The notes under the pieces: generated by a model | What the model was told of the DNA's origin: nothing | Database searches by the model: none | Seen by the model: only the letters and a program-made list of their open reading frames with translations | In this document: piece by piece, positions 8,168 to 17,564 of the stretch | Numbering within the stretch: the stretch's first letter is position 1 | Layout of the letters: every line of letters begins with the position of its first letter | Program-made: the position numbers and the translations under genes | Source of the DNA: Desulfobulbaceae bacterium | Lineage (GTDB): Bacteria > Desulfobacterota > Desulfobulbia > Desulfobulbales > Desulfobulbaceae | Length of the DNA stretch: 60,094 nucleotides | Reading direction: 5' to 3' | Assembly (NCBI GenBank): GCA_023544645.1 | Contig: JAMJFO010000017.1 | Location: 1-60,094, forward strand

Positions 8168-8285
8168 TGAGATGCCTTGTTCCTAGAACATGAGGGAACT
8201 GTAAGACATTCTTACAACAAATGAACAAAAGAAACTTCTGACCAAGAGCTCTCTTTTCGAATAACAATGCGTAATTATCACGTCT

Positions 8286-9728
8286 CTATAATTTATCCTC
8301 CGGCTTCCGTAATTCGGCTTGTGCATCTGCCCCCCCTCCCAGTACCGCGTACATCCGCACTTGATTGGCGAGCCTGGCCAGGCGGAGGGAAACCAGCCCT
8401 TGTCGTGCGGCGAACTCTAACCGCTGTGCGTCCAGCACGCCCAGATAGCTGTCAACCCCTTTGGTATAGCGTTGTTCAGAAAGACGATAGGTTTCCGTAA
8501 CGGCATCCACCAGTGATTGCTGCGCAGTGATCTGCCGGTCTATGGTGCCCTGCACGGCAAGAGCGTCCGCCACCTCCCTGAATGCGGTCTGGATCGTCTT
8601 CTCATACCGGTTCAGCGCGATCTCCCTGTCAGCCCTGCTCACCCGGTAGGCTGCCCAGGTGCGGGCGTCGAATATGGGCATGACGATCTGCGGGGTAAAA
8701 CTCCAGGTACCGGTTCCGGAACCGAAAAGGCCGGAGAGTTCATCGCTGGCCGTGCCGATGGCGGTGGTCAGCGCAATGCGGGGGAAGAAGGCCGCCCGTG
8801 CCGCCCCGATAAAGGCGTAGGCCCCTTTGAGGCGATGTTCCGCCGCCACAATGTCCGGACGGCCCAGAAGCGCCTCGGAGGGCAGCCCCGGAGAAACATC
8901 CCGGAGAGGGGAGATGCTCTCCAGGTCTGTGGGCAGCAGCTCTTCGGGCACCGGAGAACCGGCAAGAAGATCAAGGGCGTTGCGGTCCTGCGCCACCAGC
9001 TGCGTGAACCGGGCAACGTCTCCCCGGGCAGTCTCCACCGGGATCCGGGCGCGCTGCAGATCGAGATCGGTCGCCACCCCGACGTCAAAAAGTTTCCGGA
9101 CCAACCCATAGGAGGACTGCCGGGATTCAAGGGTGGACCGGGCCAACTGCAGGTTTTCCCTGTCCGCGGCCAGGGTAAGATAAACCCTGGCTGTCTCGGC
9201 TATCAGGGCGATCTCCGCGCCCCGCCTGGCCTCTTCCGTGGCCAGGTATGCCTCCAGGGCCTGGTCTTTCAGGCCGCGCAGATGACCGAAAAAGTCAACT
9301 TCCCAGGCAACAATACCCAGGTCGATGTTATACTGCTCCCTGGTCCGTGAATCACCGGAGCCGACCAGATCGGCGGAAAGGCGCTGTTTTCCTCCTGCGC
9401 CGGACGCATTGACGGATGGAAAAAGCTCCGAGCGTTGAATGTTGTACAGGGCGCGGGCCCGTTCCACATTCAAGGCGGCAAGCCGCAGATCCCGGTTGCT
9501 GTCCAGGGCGATGTTGATGATTTGCCGCAGCTGTGGTTCGGCAAAAAAATCCTGCCAACCCAGTTCCGGGACCATTTCCTCTCCCGGCTCCAACGTGGAA
9601 TTGTAGGCCTCGCCCTGCGGCCAATTATCAGGAATCGGCGCCCGGGGCTGCATGTATTGGGGGGCCAGGGAACACCCCCCAAAAATGAGGCCGATTCCGG
9701 CCAGGAGAAAGACTATTTTTTTATTCAT
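8286..9728 (-). CDS. Outer-membrane efflux channel, NodT/OprM family
   Basis: TolC-like outer-membrane factor of the efflux pump. The start at 9728 gives a lipoprotein signal peptide (MNKKIVFLLAGIGLIFGGC), with the lipobox cysteine at residue 19, as in OprM/CusC-type channels. Two OEP repeats follow; typical motifs are WQDFFAEPQLRQIINIALDSNRDLR, the LGRPDIVAAEHRLKGA signature and SEQRYTKGVDSYL near the C-terminus. At 480 residues it has normal length. Its start overlaps the end of the RND gene by 8 bp, indicating translational coupling within the operon. Confidence 0.92.
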   Translation of the reverse strand: MNKKIVFLLAGIGLIFGGCSLAPQYMQPRAPIPDNWPQGEAYNSTLEPGEEMVPELGWQDFFAEPQLRQIINIALDSNRDLRLAALNVERARALYNIQRSELFPSVNASGAGGKQRLSADLVGSGDSRTREQYNIDLGIVAWEVDFFGHLRGLKDQALEAYLATEEARRGAEIALIAETARVYLTLAADRENLQLARSTLESRQSSYGLVRKLFDVGVATDLDLQRARIPVETARGDVARFTQLVAQDRNALDLLAGSPVPEELLPTDLESISPLRDVSPGLPSEALLGRPDIVAAEHRLKGAYAFIGAARAAFFPRIALTTAIGTASDELSGLFGSGTGTWSFTPQIVMPIFDARTWAAYRVSRADREIALNRYEKTIQTAFREVADALAVQGTIDRQITAQQSLVDAVTETYRLSEQRYTKGVDSYLGVLDAQRLEFAARQGLVSLRLARLANQVRMYAVLGGGADAQAELRKPEDKL

Positions 9729-12700
9729 GTGGTACTCTCTCTGTGGTGCTTTCTTCAACATGGGTCATGGTTACTTCCTTCCGGTGCTTGCCCAGGGCCT
9801 TATAGATCAGTACGTAAAAAAGCGGCGCAAACAGGGTCACCAGGAAGGTGGAGGTCACCGTGCCGCCAAGCACACCGGTGCCGATGGCCCGTTGCGCCCC
9901 TGCCCCTGCCCCGGAGGCCAGAGCGAGCGGCAGGATGCCGAAGCCGAAGGCCAGCGAAGTCATGATGATCGGCCGAAGCCGCAGCCTGGAGGCCTCCAGG
10001 GTGGCTTCAATCAGCCCTGCCCCCTGGTCGATCCTGGCCCTGGCGAACTGGACGATGAGGATCGCGTTTTTGGTGGTCAGGCCCAGGGTGGCAAGCATAC
10101 CGATCTGGAAATAGACATCATTGGACATCCCCCGCGTACTGGAGGCGATGACCCCGCCGATGACCCCGAGGGGCAAGGTCAGCAGGATGGCAATGGGGAT
10201 GGGCCAGCTCTCATACAGGGCCGCCAGGCAGAGAAAGATAACAAAGATCGAAAAGGCGTAGAGCAAGGGCGCCTGGGAGCCGGCCATCCGCTCCTGGTAG
10301 GACAGTCCGGTCCAGTCATAGCCGATCCCCTGCGGCAGTTTGGCGATGATCTCCTCCATGGCGGCCATGGCCTCGCCGGTGCTGTGTCCCGGGGCAGGCT
10401 CGCCCCAGATATTGATCGAAGGGAAGGCGTTGAAACGCTCCAGCTTGGGCGAACCCATGGCCCAGCGTCCTGTGGCAACGGAAGAAAAAGGAACCATCTT
10501 GCCGAGGTTGTTGCGCAGATAGAGCTTTTCCAGGTCCTGCGGCAGCATGCGGTAATCAGCATCTACCTGGGCATATACCTTTTTGACCCGGCCGGCCTGG
10601 ATAAAATCATTGACATAAGCGCTGCCAAAGGCCGCGGCAATGGTGTAATGGATGGAGTTGATGGGAATCCCCAGGGCTCCGGCCCGGTCCCAATCCACAT
10701 CAATGTGGTATTCGGCAACATCATTCATGCCGTTGGGCCGGACCCGGTTCAAGCGCGGATCCTGGGCTGCCAGGCCAAGAAGCTGGTTGCGGGCCGCCAT
10801 CAATTGATCGTGACCCAGGCCGCCCCGGTCCAGCAACTGAAGATCAAACCCGGTGGCCATGCCCAGTTCGACAACCGGCGGCGGCGGAAAGGCAAAGACC
10901 ATGGCCTCGTTTATCCCTGAAAAAGCCCCCATGGCCCGTCCGGCGACGGCCTTGACCTTAAGGTCCGGCCGCTGGCGCAACTCCCAGTCCCTGAGTTTGA
11001 CAAATCCAAAGGCCATGTTCTGCCCCTGCCCGCCAAAACTGGCACCGGCGACTGAAATGATGGATTCGACTGCCTCCTTCTCACGCTCAAGAAAATGATT
11101 CCGCACCTTGTCCATGACCGCTTCGGTCTGCTCCAGGGTCGAACCAGAAGGCAGCATGGCCTGGACCATCAGCAGCCCCTGATCTTCATCCGGAATATAG
11201 GATGTGGGCATGCGCTGGAACAGATAGCCCATGGCGGCGACGATCAGCACAAACACAAACAGGTAGCGCAGTTTTCTCGCCAGCACCCGGCCAACCCATC
11301 TCACATACAGATCCCGGGAGCGGAAAAAGATACGGTCGAACCAGCGGAAAAAGGTTCGCAGGAACCAGACCGCATTATCCGAGGGTTCATGTCCCCTGGC
11401 CACCGGTTTGAGAATGGTGGCGCACAACACCGGGGTCAGAACAAGGGCAACGACCACCGACAGGAGCATGGATGAAATGACGGTCACCGAAAACTGCCGG
11501 TAGATGACCCCGGTGGAGCCGGGGAAAAAGGCCATTGGCCCGAAGACCGCAGACAGCACCAGGCCGATGCCGATCAGGGCGCTGGTGATCTGTTCCATTG
11601 ATTTGGCCGTGGCCTCCCGGGGCGGAAGCCCCTCCTCGGCCATGATCCGCTCCACATTCTCCACCACCACAATGGCGTCATCAACCAGAAGACCAATTGA
11701 AAGCACCATGGCGAACATGGTCAGCATATTGATGGAAAACCCGAACAGGCCGAGAATTCCAAAGGTTCCAAGCAACACCACCGGCACCGCGATGGTCGGG
11801 ATCAGGGTGGCCCGGAAGGTCCCCATGAAAAGATACATGACCACAAAGACCAGAAAGACTGCTTCGAACAGGGTCTTGACCACCTCGTCAATGGCCACCC
11901 GGGTAAAGGGGGTGGTGTCGTAGGGATAGATCACCTTCATTCCGGCCGGGAAATAGCGGCTCATCTCCTCCAGCTTCTGCTTGACCGCATCGGCCGTATC
12001 CAGAGCATTGGCGCCGGCGGCCTGCCTGATGGCCATTGCGGCCGATGGCTTGCCGTTGTAATCGGCTACGACATCGGAGCGCTCGGTTCCCAGCTCGGTG
12101 CGGCCGATGTCCCGGACCCGGACCACCGAGCCGTCAGGATTGGTGCGGATGGGGATGGCGCCGAACTCTTCCGGGGTCCGGAGGAGATGCTGCACAATGA
12201 TCGAGGCGTTCAGCCGCTGGCCCTCCACGGCGGGAGCGCCGCCCAACTGACCCGCTGACACCTCGACATTGTACGCTCTCAGCGCCAGGATGACATCCTC
12301 CATGGTCAGGTTGTAACTGGTCAGCTTGTCGGGATTGACCCAGACCCGCATGGCATACTGGGAGCCGAAATTCTGCACCTCGCCGACGCCAGGCACCCGG
12401 GAGAGGATTTTTTCCAGGTTGGACTGGGCGTAGTCACGCAGGTCATTGCCGTCCATGCTGCCGTCTTCGGAGATCAGGCCGACAATCATCAGGTAGTTCC
12501 TGGTCGACTTGCTGACCTTGACACCGGAGCGCTGCACGACATCGGGCAGGCTGGCCATGGCCAGCTGCAGCTTGTTCTGCACCTTGGACCAGGCCACATC
12601 CGGATCGGTGCCCGGCGCAAAGGTCAATTCGACCCGGGAGGCGCCAGACGACGAACTGGTGCCGGAAAGGTAGAGCATGTCGTCCAGGCCGGTCATCTTC

Positions 12701-12903
12701 TGTTCGATGACCTGGGTCACGGTATTTTCAACTGTCTCAGCTGATGCGCCGGGAAAAAAAGCATCGATGGCAATGGCCGGCGGCGCGATGGGCGGATACT
12801 GGGAGATGGGCAGGTTGTAAATGGCCAGTCCGCCACCAGTCATTATGATAATAGCAATGACCCAGGCAAAAACCGGCCGCTCCAGGAAAAATTTTGAAAG
12901 CAT
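9721..12903 (-). CDS. RND multidrug efflux pump, inner-membrane subunit (AcrB/MexB type, HAE1)
   Basis: A 1060-residue proton-driven pump of the hydrophobe/amphiphile efflux-1 family. It shows twelve transmembrane segments in two 1+5 blocks separated by large periplasmic loops. The N-terminus FFLERPVFAWVIAIIIMTGG is classic. The proton-relay aspartates lie in helix 4 (GLLVDDAIVVVENVERIM), and the second-half signature GLTTKNAILIVQFA is present. Full length with no frameshift. The gene overlaps the adaptor stop by one base (TAATG) and the channel start by 8 bp, so the three pump genes are translationally coupled. Specific substrates cannot be predicted; drugs, bile-salt-like detergents or solvents are usual. 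Confidence 0.95.
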   Translation of the reverse strand: MLSKFFLERPVFAWVIAIIIMTGGGLAIYNLPISQYPPIAPPAIAIDAFFPGASAETVENTVTQVIEQKMTGLDDMLYLSGTSSSSGASRVELTFAPGTDPDVAWSKVQNKLQLAMASLPDVVQRSGVKVSKSTRNYLMIVGLISEDGSMDGNDLRDYAQSNLEKILSRVPGVGEVQNFGSQYAMRVWVNPDKLTSYNLTMEDVILALRAYNVEVSAGQLGGAPAVEGQRLNASIIVQHLLRTPEEFGAIPIRTNPDGSVVRVRDIGRTELGTERSDVVADYNGKPSAAMAIRQAAGANALDTADAVKQKLEEMSRYFPAGMKVIYPYDTTPFTRVAIDEVVKTLFEAVFLVFVVMYLFMGTFRATLIPTIAVPVVLLGTFGILGLFGFSINMLTMFAMVLSIGLLVDDAIVVVENVERIMAEEGLPPREATAKSMEQITSALIGIGLVLSAVFGPMAFFPGSTGVIYRQFSVTVISSMLLSVVVALVLTPVLCATILKPVARGHEPSDNAVWFLRTFFRWFDRIFFRSRDLYVRWVGRVLARKLRYLFVFVLIVAAMGYLFQRMPTSYIPDEDQGLLMVQAMLPSGSTLEQTEAVMDKVRNHFLEREKEAVESIISVAGASFGGQGQNMAFGFVKLRDWELRQRPDLKVKAVAGRAMGAFSGINEAMVFAFPPPPVVELGMATGFDLQLLDRGGLGHDQLMAARNQLLGLAAQDPRLNRVRPNGMNDVAEYHIDVDWDRAGALGIPINSIHYTIAAAFGSAYVNDFIQAGRVKKVYAQVDADYRMLPQDLEKLYLRNNLGKMVPFSSVATGRWAMGSPKLERFNAFPSINIWGEPAPGHSTGEAMAAMEEIIAKLPQGIGYDWTGLSYQERMAGSQAPLLYAFSIFVIFLCLAALYESWPIPIAILLTLPLGVIGGVIASSTRGMSNDVYFQIGMLATLGLTTKNAILIVQFARARIDQGAGLIEATLEASRLRLRPIIMTSLAFGFGILPLALASGAGAGAQRAIGTGVLGGTVTSTFLVTLFAPLFYVLIYKALGKHRKEVTMTHVEESTTERVPHE

Positions 12904-14099
12904 TACCTGTCTCCTTCACCGGACTTTTCAGCCCCTGATTCCACCGGTGCAAAGGGAGCAGCCTCTACCTTCGCACCCGGCCGCAGCATCACCAGCCCCT
13001 CGACGATTACCTGGTCGCCGGGCGCAAGTCCTTCCGAAACCAGCCATTTGTCGCCGATGGCCCGGTCAAGGGTGAGCGGACGAAAGGCGGCCTTGCTTTC
13101 CTCATCAACGACCAATGCGTAAGGATTTCCCTTGGGATCGCGTGAGACTCCCTGCTGGGGCACCAGGATGGCCTGTTCACTGACGCCTTCCCTGATCACC
13201 GCCCGGACGAACATGCCCGGCATGAGAAAACCTTCCGGGTTGGGAAACAGGGCCCGCAGGGTGACCGAGCCGGTGGTCGGGTCCACGGTGATATCGCTGA
13301 ACTGCAGGGTTCCCTCCTGCGGATACGGTGTGCCATCCTCCTGGAAGAGATCAACCTTGCTCTGGCCCTCTTCGTGCCGGTTGAGCAGGCCCTCTTTCAT
13401 GCGCTGCTTTAAACGCAGCAGATCAGCGGTTGATTGCGGCACATCGACATAGATGGGGTCAAGCTGCTGGATGGTGGCCAGGGGAATCGGCTGATACGCC
13501 GTGACAATGGCCCCGGCAGTGACGTTTGATTTGCCGATGCGTCCGGAAATGGGCGCGGTGATTCTGGTGTAGGCCAGGTTTATACGGGCCGTCTTCACCG
13601 CGGCTTTCCAGGTATTGATATCAGCTTCCACCTGGGCCAGAGCGGCAGCCGCGTCATCGTAGTCCTGCCGGCTCACGGCCCTGTCCGCCACCAGTTCCTC
13701 AAAGCGTTCGGCTCTTGCCCTGGCCGACGGCAGACCGGCCTCGGCACGAGCGAGGGCGGCAAGGGCGCTGTCCAGCGCCGCTTGGAAAGGAGCGGAATCG
13801 ATCTTATAGAGAACCTGGCCGGCCTCAACATCCGAGCCTTCCGTAAACAGCCGTTTGTTGATCAGGCCGTTGACCTGCGGTCGAATCTCCGCGATCCGGA
13901 AGGCGGATGTGCGGCCCGGCAATTCTGTAGACAGCATAATTTTTTCCGGCTGCACCGTCACAAAGGAAACCCGGGGAACAGGTTGCGGCGGCGGTCCCTG
14001 CTGGGTGCCATCGCAGGCGGCAAGAAAGGCGCCGGCCAACAGGGCCGTCAGTAACGCGCTCCATTTGATGGGCCTGTGTCCCTTGTCGTAAAATTGCAT
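12903..14099 (-). CDS. RND pump periplasmic adaptor (membrane fusion protein)
   Basis: AcrA/MexA-type adaptor linking the RND pump to the outer-membrane channel. The start at 14099 is chosen because GGAGG lies upstream (GGAGGATTTCTGATG); a longer frame adds 20 residues without family character. The lipobox LLAGAFLAAC places the lipidated Cys at residue 29. Beta-barrel, lipoyl and alpha-hairpin regions follow in order: RTSAFRIAEIRPQVNGLI, then a coiled-coil hairpin with ARAEAGLPSARARAERFEEL, then ITAPISGRIGKSNVTAGAIV. At 398 residues it is typical. It is the second gene of the TetR-MFP-RND-OMF operon, 66 bp after the regulator. Confidence 0.93.
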   Translation of the reverse strand: MQFYDKGHRPIKWSALLTALLAGAFLAACDGTQQGPPPQPVPRVSFVTVQPEKIMLSTELPGRTSAFRIAEIRPQVNGLINKRLFTEGSDVEAGQVLYKIDSAPFQAALDSALAALARAEAGLPSARARAERFEELVADRAVSRQDYDDAAAALAQVEADINTWKAAVKTARINLAYTRITAPISGRIGKSNVTAGAIVTAYQPIPLATIQQLDPIYVDVPQSTADLLRLKQRMKEGLLNRHEEGQSKVDLFQEDGTPYPQEGTLQFSDITVDPTTGSVTLRALFPNPEGFLMPGMFVRAVIREGVSEQAILVPQQGVSRDPKGNPYALVVDEESKAAFRPLTLDRAIGDKWLVSEGLAPGDQVIVEGLVMLRPGAKVEAAPFAPVESGAEKSGEGDR

Positions 14100-14165
14100 C
14101 AGAAATCCTCCAGATATTGATAAAAATAAATATGAGCGAGTTACATGGGCTGCGCCCACGAATTA

Positions 14166-14789
14166 TCACGGATGAATCAATCCTTGAAAAAGAATATTGA
14201 GGATACCATCCGGATCTTCCGGGTAGGGATGCTGTTCCGGCTTTTCCAGCCAGAGAAGAAGGAAGGTGGTGGTGAGAGAGTCCAGGGCAACGGCAAGATG
14301 ATAGGGGTCGGCGATTTGCCGGAACCGTTTTCTTTTCATTCCCGAGGCAAATATTTGGGCGAGCTTCTGCAAGTGCTTTTCACAGTCTTCCAGAATCTCT
14401 TTGTCAAGGCCTGCCTTGATGTTAAAGCTTGCCCCCTGGGATTCGGCAAAATACAGGCGGATGACCGAGACATCGTTTACAAAAATTTCACCTTTGGTCC
14501 GGACGTAATTTCGCAGTTTTTCGATCTCGTCATCCCCATCATCCATGGACTGCATGAGTTTGTCATGGAATTTTTTCGCATGCTCCATAATGAGGGACGT
14601 GTAAAGGTCCTCCTTGTTTTTGAAGAACTTGTAGAGTGTTCCCAGGGCAAATTCGGCATGTTCGGCAATCTCCTGCATGGAGACGTTGTGATACCCCTTC
14701 TCGGAAAAAAGCTCCAGGGAGGCGGTGAGCATGTCCTGGCGTTGTCTGCGTTTTTCTTTTTCCCGCCGGGTGAGTTTTTCTTTGCGCAA
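14166..14789 (-). CDS. TetR/AcrR-family transcriptional regulator of the efflux operon
   Basis: A 207-residue one-component repressor. The N-terminal helix-turn-helix is clear (ASLELFSEKGYHNVSMQEIAEHAEFALGTLYKFFKNKEDL); the ligand-binding C-terminal domain is helical and variable. It is the first gene of the efflux operon rather than divergent from it, so it probably autoregulates with the pump through the operator at 14874-14890. The start is a TTG (14787-14789) following a basic KEKLTRREKEKRRQRQ stretch. The next ATG is 19 codons later and would remove that basic arm while leaving most of the HTH. Confidence 0.9.
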   Translation of the reverse strand: MRKEKLTRREKEKRRQRQDMLTASLELFSEKGYHNVSMQEIAEHAEFALGTLYKFFKNKEDLYTSLIMEHAKKFHDKLMQSMDDGDDEIEKLRNYVRTKGEIFVNDVSVIRLYFAESQGASFNIKAGLDKEILEDCEKHLQKLAQIFASGMKRKRFRQIADPYHLAVALDSLTTTFLLLWLEKPEQHPYPEDPDGILNILFQGLIHP

Positions 14790-14865
14790 TGTTCAGTCTC
14801 TGTGAGTTAAAAGTTGCAATCACCAAAAAAATGAAATATTATTCGAAATCTGACGATCGGTTCAC

Positions 14866-14893
14866 ATTTTAGAACAATACGTCACATTGTCAA
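14866..14893 (-). promoter_or_regulatory. Sigma-70-like promoter of the efflux operon
   Basis: On the minus strand TTGACA (14888-14893) and TAAAAT (14866-14871) are separated by 16 bp. The -35 is a perfect consensus and the -10 matches 5 of 6. It lies about 80 bp upstream of the TetR gene start. Confidence 0.65.
14874..14890. promoter_or_regulatory. Candidate TetR operator
   Basis: ACAAT (14874-14878) and ATTGT (14886-14890) are perfect 5-base inverted arms around a 7-base centre, lying between and partly over the -35 and -10 boxes of the efflux operon promoter. That is the placement expected for a repressor that blocks RNA polymerase. GTCACATTGT is partly repeated as TGTCACATCC just downstream on the plus strand (14901-14910). 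Confidence 0.5.
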
Positions 14894-15011
14894 GCAGGAA
14901 TGTCACATCCAGGCGAAAACTTCCGCTACACTTAATCCTGAGGAACAAGTGGTAAATACCTGTTTTACTGAAATCAGAAAAATTACATCCGGTATCACCA
15001 TCAACTAGAAA

Positions 15012-15716
15012 ATGAAGAGATTTAGCATGAAGCGCGATCATTTTTCTTTTACCGTTCTTGCACTGTTTGCCTGGGGACTGATTTTTTGCCCGGGAAGCAT
15101 CCCACCTGCCAATGGCGCTTACCCGCCCGACCCTACGAAACAGTTCCGTCCTTTTGTGGAAAAAATGATATCCATCCTCACTGACCCGGATCAACAGGGT
15201 GACGAGAACAGGATGCAGCGACGCGAAAAAGCGATGACGGCCGCATCTGAACATTTTGATTTTCACGAAATGTCAAAAAGGGTTCTCGGGACTACCTGGC
15301 GGGAGCTCAACCACGATGAGCAGGAACAGTTCGTCACCCTTTTCATTAAACTCCTCGAACACGTATATATCGGAAAAATAGAACGATACTCGAAGCAGGA
15401 AGTTGTATTCAGGGACCAGATGATCAGAGGTAACCGGGCCCAGATAATGACCGATGTTGTTGACAGGGAAGGAGTTGTATCCGTTTTTTACATCCTGATG
15501 CTCAAAGAGGATGTATGGATGGCATATGACATTGTTCTCGAAGGAGTGAGCTTGGTGCGCAATTATATGGAACAGTTCAGGGAAATTTTGCGCGAGGAAG
15601 AATTTGCATTTTTGCTCACCCGGATTGAGAATAAAATAATCGAACTGGAAGAAAGCGGCAAAAAAACAAATGCTGAAACTTTATCTCAGAATAAAACAAC
15701 AGATTCATCCCTGTAA
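15012..15716 (+). CDS. mlaC: MlaC/Ttg2D-type periplasmic phospholipid-binding protein
   Basis: Secreted lipid-shuttle protein of the MlaC family (toluene-tolerance Ttg2D), which carries phospholipid between outer- and inner-membrane Mla complexes. It has an N-terminal signal peptide, then the family pattern MTAASEHFDFHEMSKRVLG, TWRELNHDEQEQFVTLFIKLLE and VWMAYDIVLEGVSLVRNYMEQF. A charged tail of about 35 residues follows and is longer than usual. The start may instead be the ATG at 15027, which has AGAG just upstream. No mlaEFD partners are nearby, so it is an orphan copy. It is divergent from the efflux operon. Confidence 0.82.
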   Translation: MKRFSMKRDHFSFTVLALFAWGLIFCPGSIPPANGAYPPDPTKQFRPFVEKMISILTDPDQQGDENRMQRREKAMTAASEHFDFHEMSKRVLGTTWRELNHDEQEQFVTLFIKLLEHVYIGKIERYSKQEVVFRDQMIRGNRAQIMTDVVDREGVVSVFYILMLKEDVWMAYDIVLEGVSLVRNYMEQFREILREEEFAFLLTRIENKIIELEESGKKTNAETLSQNKTTDSSL

Positions 15717-15749
15717 TCCGCAGAATGAGATTCTGCTTGAGGTTTTCCC

Positions 15750-15980
15750 ATGGGAAGCGCAAAGAAAAATATACATGCAATCAACAGCAATTTCACTGTC
15801 AAATGCGACAGGTGCGGAAAATTGATGGACTGGGAGCACGTTCAATTATTACCCGGAAAGATTTTGTGCAGGAGGTGCCTGGTGGGTTCCAAATTTTCCG
15901 AGTGGTTTATCAGGGCTCTGTTCTCCCCCAATTACTATGAAAAACTCAACTCCAGGACAGGATCAACTCCATTGAGGTGA
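15750..15980 (+). CDS. Small zinc-ribbon protein
   Basis: A 76-residue protein with two CxxC knuckles (VKCDRCGKLM and ILCRRCLVG) spaced about 20 residues apart, the arrangement of a zinc ribbon. The C-terminus is hydrophobic to aromatic (FSEWFIRALFSPNYYEKL). It follows the mlaC gene by 33 bp on the same strand and is likely cotranscribed. I do not recognise a named family; no function is proposed. Confidence 0.55.
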   Translation: MGSAKKNIHAINSNFTVKCDRCGKLMDWEHVQLLPGKILCRRCLVGSKFSEWFIRALFSPNYYEKLNSRTGSTPLR

Positions 15981-16026
15981 ACAGGCTGAATTCTCTCGGG
16001 TCCAGCATCTTCATCATATTTCACAA

Positions 16027-17445
16027 TCAGGATATGCATTCCGGGGGAAAACTCTCGCAGAGCAGGAGTTCTGATTCATTCAGCTTTTTATCAACCTGTT
16101 TCGCTGCTGTACGTACCGCGGTACGAAACCCTTCCTCGATAACTGGATGATAATACGGCAGGGTAAGCATCTCAAAGACGGAAACCTGTTGCTGCAGGGC
16201 GAGCGAAATGAGATGGCCGAGGTGTTCGCCGCCAGGGGCTGCCATCTCGGCCCCCAGCAGAGTGCCGCTTCCTTTATCGGCGTAAAGACTCAAACGCCCC
16301 TGGTTGGTGTTGCTCATCCGGGCCCTGGACTGTCTGCCGAAGTCAAAGGAACCGGTCACGGTGGTCTTCCGGTCCAGTTCGGCATACCTTTTGCCGACCA
16401 GGACGACATTGGGCTGGCAAAAAGTTATCGCCAGGGGGACACGCCGCCTAAAGCAGGAAACATCATCGCGGAAGGCATTATAGCCTGCAATATGCCCCTC
16501 ATCGATGGCTTCGTGCAGCAGGGGGCGGTAATTGTTGGCGTCTCCGGTGATAAAAACGGGCAGGTCGGCTATCTGCAGGCTGTCAGGATTAAAGGGGGGC
16601 ATGCCGTGCTCATCCAGTTCGACCCCCAGGTTTTCCAGGCCCAGATCAGTGACATTTGGCCTGCGGCCCATGGCCAGCAGAACCTTGTCCACAACCGTTT
16701 CGCCGCTGCCATGGGTTATTTTCACCTTGCCGCCAACATCGCTTAATTCGGCCCGAGTGCCCAGGTGAAGGGTCAACTCCCCGGAAATCGCCTGCACAGC
16801 GCTGTCATTGACCTGCGGATCGGAAAGACCGCCAATGAACTTTATTTGATCAAATGCTGTTACCCGTATACCGATGCGACTCAGGGCCTGGGCCAGCTCA
16901 AGCCCTGCCGGGCCAAGACCGATGACTCCCATGGAATCGGGAAGGTCATCCTGATAAAAAAGATCCTCCGTGGTCAGAATCCGGTCGCCAAAAGCTCTCC
17001 ATGGCTGCGGATAAACCGGGCTGGAGCCGGTGGCGATAATAACCCGGCGGGCGGTTATTACTTCGCCGTTTACCTCGATGGTCCGCGGATCCCTGAACCT
17101 GGCGCGGCCGGCAATATTCCTGTCGCCCAGCTCGTCGGTCGCCTGTTTTGTGCCCTTGACAAACCCGTCGCGCATTGCCTTGACCCTGGCAAGGATTTTT
17201 TTTCTGTTGATCCGCAGACGGTCGACCCCTTCCACACCCAGATCAGCGAACATTTCCCGGCCATGACAGCAGTTGGCGGCCTCGATCAGCGCTTTGGTCG
17301 GCATGCAGGCCACCCGGGCACAGCTGGTGCCGTAATGCCCGGCATTGATTATAATATAGGCGTCGGTTTTCTTTTGCACCTCACTGAGCGCCGACAGCCC
17401 GGCGCTCCCGGCTCCGATAATTGCAACATCAACTTTCCTGACCAT
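16027..17445 (-). CDS. Dihydrolipoamide-dehydrogenase-like flavoprotein disulfide reductase
   Basis: A 472-residue class I pyridine-nucleotide disulfide oxidoreductase. It has FAD-binding GAGSAG (11-16), redox disulfide C42/C47 in SCARVACMPTKAL, and an NAD(P)-binding GLGPAGLELAQAL segment. TGDANNYRPLLHEAIDEG is the second FAD site, and a C-terminal YHPVIEEG supplies the catalytic His-Glu. The divergent active-site stretch (ARVAC rather than VNVGC) and the absence of lipoate-complex genes nearby mean it may reduce something other than lipoamide, such as mercuric ion, trypanothione or coenzyme A type substrates. The start ATG follows AAAGGAGAACCC. Monocistronic. Confidence 0.85.
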   Translation of the reverse strand: MVRKVDVAIIGAGSAGLSALSEVQKKTDAYIIINAGHYGTSCARVACMPTKALIEAANCCHGREMFADLGVEGVDRLRINRKKILARVKAMRDGFVKGTKQATDELGDRNIAGRARFRDPRTIEVNGEVITARRVIIATGSSPVYPQPWRAFGDRILTTEDLFYQDDLPDSMGVIGLGPAGLELAQALSRIGIRVTAFDQIKFIGGLSDPQVNDSAVQAISGELTLHLGTRAELSDVGGKVKITHGSGETVVDKVLLAMGRRPNVTDLGLENLGVELDEHGMPPFNPDSLQIADLPVFITGDANNYRPLLHEAIDEGHIAGYNAFRDDVSCFRRRVPLAITFCQPNVVLVGKRYAELDRKTTVTGSFDFGRQSRARMSNTNQGRLSLYADKGSGTLLGAEMAAPGGEHLGHLISLALQQQVSVFEMLTLPYYHPVIEEGFRTAVRTAAKQVDKKLNESELLLCESFPPECIS

Positions 17446-17536
17446 GGGTTCTCCTTTCCAGTCGCTCTGGAATCATTCAGTACATTTACATCCATAACTA
17501 TACCAAAAAAAATATGCAGAGTAGCGGATTATTTTA

Positions 17537-17564
17537 TTGCAATAAACAAAAAGTGATGTAATAT
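17537..17564 (+). promoter_or_regulatory. Candidate promoter with flanking inverted repeat, reading towards the RhlE gene
   Basis: TTGCAA (17537-17542) and TAATAT (17559-17564) are 16 bp apart. The same stretch carries an 8-base perfect inverted repeat, TTGCAATA (17537-17544) and TATTGCAA (17562-17569), which could be a regulator site for either divergent gene. Use would give the helicase gene a leader of about 310 bases. Confidence 0.4.

Noticed and set aside
9652-10920. 422-codon open frame on the plus strand
   Set aside because: Antisense to the RND pump and channel genes; Gly/Gln/Arg-rich low-complexity translation typical of a shadow frame.
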